Assembly: GCF_004801405.1 (NCBI RefSeq)
Contig: NZ_SSOB01000051.1
Span: 1-63,402 of the forward strand
DNA length: 63,402 bases
Source of the DNA: Cohnella fermenti
GTDB taxonomy: Bacteria; Bacillota; Bacilli; Paenibacillales; Paenibacillaceae
Reading direction: 5' to 3'
Part shown: piece after piece, positions 61,358 through 63,402 of the stretch
Numbering within the stretch: position 1 is the stretch's first letter
Layout: every line of letters begins with the position of its first letter
The notes under the pieces: model-generated
What the model saw: only the letters and a program-made list of their open reading frames with translations
Told to the model about the DNA's origin: nothing
Database searches by the model: none
Program-made: the position numbers and the translations under genes

Positions 61358-62116
61358 CTACTTTTTTCTCCCGTATTGCTCGGCATACGAGACGATTTTG
61401 CGATACAGCGTACGGTCGCTCATCTTCTTCAGCGGATAGAACTGCGGCCGGGTGTTGACCTCGAGAATCCACAGCAGTCCGCGATTATCCAGGGCGACGT
61501 CGAGCCCCAGTTCGCGGAAGCCCGACTTGTGCCTGTCGAACAACGCTCCGACCGACTCTCCCAGCTCCTCCAGTTCCGTCCGAATGCGGCGAATCTCGTC
61601 GTCCCGGAACCCGGCGTCTTCAAGCGTCGGTTCGAAAAAACCGATTTTCCCACCCTGGTTGTAGTTCGTTGCGACCGATCCGGACTTGCCGATCTTCATG
61701 AACAGCGCCGTGCTCGTCCAAGCTCCCTCCGACGTCTTCTGCACCATGACACGGATGTCGAACGGCTTGCCCTTCACGGTAACGAGCGGAATTTCTTGCT
61801 GCAAGAGATAAGGTTCCGAGGCGGCCTTCTTGCTTAAGTACGCCTGGAGCGCCTCCGCTCCCGCGTGTTTGCGGGTCGTATGGCGAAGCTTCGTCGTATA
61901 TTGTTCCCCTTGCCGGGCGATGCGAATGATTCGTCTGCCCCCGGTTCCGCCGGTCGGCTTGAAGTAGACGGTCGAATGACGGGAGAGAATCTTCGCCAGA
62001 TTCGCCGCCGTGAACGGGAGCGTCCACGGAACATACTCCTCAAGCGCCTCGTCGGCGAGCAGCCACTTTGTTTTGACCCACTTGCTCTTAAACGATACGC
62101 TGCGATATGCCGGCAT
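61358..62116 (-). CDS. YheC/YheD family ATP-grasp protein (spore-associated)
   Basis: 252 residues. ATP-grasp elements include VYFKPTGGTGGRRIIRI (nucleotide-binding strand), PFDIRVMVQ and LWILEVNTRPQF (metal-binding, near the C-terminus). The family is found in endospore formers and linked to the spore coat; the substrate is not known to me. Convergent with the rhamnosidase gene. Confidence 0.88.
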   Translation of the reverse strand: MPAYRSVSFKSKWVKTKWLLADEALEEYVPWTLPFTAANLAKILSRHSTVYFKPTGGTGGRRIIRIARQGEQYTTKLRHTTRKHAGAEALQAYLSKKAASEPYLLQQEIPLVTVKGKPFDIRVMVQKTSEGAWTSTALFMKIGKSGSVATNYNQGGKIGFFEPTLEDAGFRDDEIRRIRTELEELGESVGALFDRHKSGFRELGLDVALDNRGLLWILEVNTRPQFYPLKKMSDRTLYRKIVSYAEQYGRKK

Positions 62117-62288
62117 GAGACAATCAACCTCCCTCTATTCATACCTGTATGCATGTGGCCGAATCCTGCTTGTACGGATGACCTCCCGCAACGCGGAGAG
62201 CGGTATTGCGCATTCTGCTTGGAGTTCGGGCTACATACGATGAGGAGGAATGCAGCGGCGCTTCGGCGGTGCGAGGGAGGCATGGTGA

Positions 62289-63269
62289 ATGACGGATAGC
62301 GTGACGGATAACGTGATGGATAGTGTAAAGGATAACGTGAAGGATAAAGCGATGGATAAACGTTCCGCTTTGGTGTTCGTATACGGCAATGCGCGGAGGA
62401 GCGAAGGCAATCGCAAGCTGCTCAAGGGGGCGGAGCGCGTCGCGGAGCAATGCTGGACGGCCGGCAAGCTGCACGATACCGGAGAAGGGTATCCGGTGCT
62501 GTGTCCGGGTGGCGGGGGCTTCGTCTACGGCGAGCTGTTCCGGGTGCCGATGGAGACGCTTCGCCTGCTGGATGCTTGGGAAGGCATACGAGATGGAGCG
62601 TGCGAGACGGGGCCGCGTTCGCAACGGAGCTTGCGGGCGCTCCAACCGGTTTTTACCGACCGCGGTGAGGAGCTGGCGTACGTCTATCTGTATCCGGGAG
62701 CGAAGCGGGGGGAGCTTCCGTCGATCGAGCATGGCGACTGGGCGTTCTGCAGGCGCGAGCGGGAGCGGGAGACGCTGCTGTACTTCGCCTATGCGTCGTG
62801 CATGGACGATGAGAGGTTCAGGCGGGCGAAGGTCGACCATCTGTTCCGGGATTGCTTGGGCAGGGGCGTGCTGCGGGGGTACGACCTGCGCTTCTCCCGT
62901 CGGGCCAAGGACGGGGGGCGAGCCGATCTGGCGGAGCTTGGAGGCGGAGGCTGGGCGGAAGGCAAGGTGTACCGGATCGGAACGGAGGCGCTTGAGTATC
63001 TGAAGAAGAGAGAGGGCGTTCACGCCGGTCACTATCGTCCGGCCTTCGTTGAGATCGGAGTCGGCCCCGGCGGTCGGATGAAGCGGCAAGCGCTGACGTT
63101 CCTCGTTGTGCGGAAGTCCGACGTCGAGTCGCCTCCCCCGCCGGGCTATCTGCTTGAGATCCGGAGGGGTGGCAGCACGGTATGGACGGCGGAGTACGCG
63201 CTGAGCTTCGAGAGGAAGCTGCTTGCCCTGCAAACCGAGGCGGCGGCCGCGACGGACACGCTAAAGTAG
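62289..63269 (+). CDS. Two-domain gamma-glutamylcyclotransferase-like (AIG2 fold) protein
   Basis: 326 residues with two AIG2-like domains. The first begins about residue 28 (LVFVYGNARRSEGN, where the family usually has VYGTLR), and the second about residue 160 (LLYFAYASCMDDERF, family usual YFAYGSNM). Both signatures are altered, so activity on gamma-glutamyl peptides is uncertain. The first 24 residues are a repeat-encoded leader (DSVTDNVMDSVKDNVKDKAMDK-like, from 12-bp-scale DNA repeats). ATG 62289 has GAGGGAGG 9 bases upstream. Confidence 0.8.
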   Translation: MTDSVTDNVMDSVKDNVKDKAMDKRSALVFVYGNARRSEGNRKLLKGAERVAEQCWTAGKLHDTGEGYPVLCPGGGGFVYGELFRVPMETLRLLDAWEGIRDGACETGPRSQRSLRALQPVFTDRGEELAYVYLYPGAKRGELPSIEHGDWAFCRRERERETLLYFAYASCMDDERFRRAKVDHLFRDCLGRGVLRGYDLRFSRRAKDGGRADLAELGGGGWAEGKVYRIGTEALEYLKKREGVHAGHYRPAFVEIGVGPGGRMKRQALTFLVVRKSDVESPPPPGYLLEIRRGGSTVWTAEYALSFERKLLALQTEAAAATDTLK

Positions 63270-63275
63270 ACGAAC

Positions 63276-63290
63276 GAATGTGAAAAACCA
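63276..63290 (+). repeat. 5' half of an A-loop hairpin, interrupted by the intron
   Basis: AATGTGAAAAACCA ends at 63290, where intron-like sequence begins. It begins 7 bases after the preceding stop codon. Joined to CATTGG at 122 it forms a complete hairpin of the ATGTGAAAAACCACAT type. Confidence 0.8.
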
Positions 63291-63402
63291 GAGCGACCGA
63301 GCATAGGTTGAGTAACTTAGCAGGTGGAAACCCTGCTTGGAAAAGGCGAAGCCACGCCACCAATAGCGAGTCTTGGAGCGAAGCTGGCAACAGAGTCGTT
63401 TA
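63291..63402 (+). mobile_element. Group II intron, 5' end (domain I)
   Basis: The sequence starts GAGCGACC (consensus GUGYG, one difference), contains an AGCAGGTGGAAACCCTGCT hairpin at 63330-63348, then TAGCGAGTCTTGGAGCGAAG, all in the style of group II intron domain I. The rest of the intron lies outside the window. The boundary at 63290/63291 is set by the hairpin reconstruction with the left end. Confidence 0.7.

Noticed and set aside
1..63402. The window is a circular 63-kb element closed by one intron
   Set aside because: The exon reconstruction is compatible with this, but equal spacing in every module means that two separate intron copies at equivalent sites fit just as well. No plasmid or phage replication gene is present, so a contig broken at a multicopy intron is simpler.

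Overview
The window looks like a contig from a GC-rich, endospore-forming member of the Bacilli, most likely Paenibacillaceae (Paenibacillus/Cohnella type). Support comes from a yojF-bshB2 bacillithiol pair, a YheC/YheD-type spore ATP-grasp protein, several YesM/YesN two-component systems, LplB/YtcP-type sugar permeases, strong AGGAGG ribosome sites with frequent GTG/TTG starts, and a paeninodin-type lasso-peptide locus. Almost all genes read on the + strand.

Layout. 1-121 is the 3' end of a group II intron and 63291-63402 looks like the 5' end of one. 466-1505 is yojF-bshB2, followed by a decayed copper-amine-oxidase-domain gene. 3237-4581 is a NarL-type two-component pair. 4829-20142 is a Wzx/Wzy-type exopolysaccharide (EPS) locus: chain-length regulator, CpsD-like ATPase, galU, priming transferase, four glycosyltransferases, polymerase, flippase, acyltransferase, pyruvyltransferase, manC and ugd. 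It is followed by a large secreted glycosidase-like protein. 23256-32662 is a sulfotransferase that overlaps the cyclase gene of a lasso-peptide operon (C-A-K-B1-B2-N-D plus a VanZ-like gene). 34225-41432 is a YesM/YesN system with an LplB/YtcP/solute-binding-protein oligosaccharide importer. 42114-52844 is a XylFII-LytS-YesN-like sugar sensing triad, a XylF-like binding protein, an AT-richer HipA-like kinase module, and a ChvE-MmsA-MmsB-type monosaccharide ABC transporter. 53621-57276 is cysJI. 57520-61262 is a divergent AraC regulator and GH78 rhamnosidase. The right end holds a YheC/D-type gene and a two-domain gamma-glutamylcyclotransferase-like gene.

The genes combine carbohydrate sensing and import, plant-polymer degradation (rhamnosidase), EPS synthesis and a modified RiPP. 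The EPS and lasso loci are contiguous and co-directional, with the sulfotransferase at the join.

The most unusual signal is a family of about 39 short A-loop hairpins found only between genes. They occur in clusters of 3 to 10 with a constant period of 51-52 bp (extremes 50 and 53), about five turns of B-DNA. The two group II intron ends lie inside such a hairpin: joining the right-hand exon (ending 63290) to the left-hand exon (starting 122) rebuilds a hairpin in exact register with the rest of the cluster.
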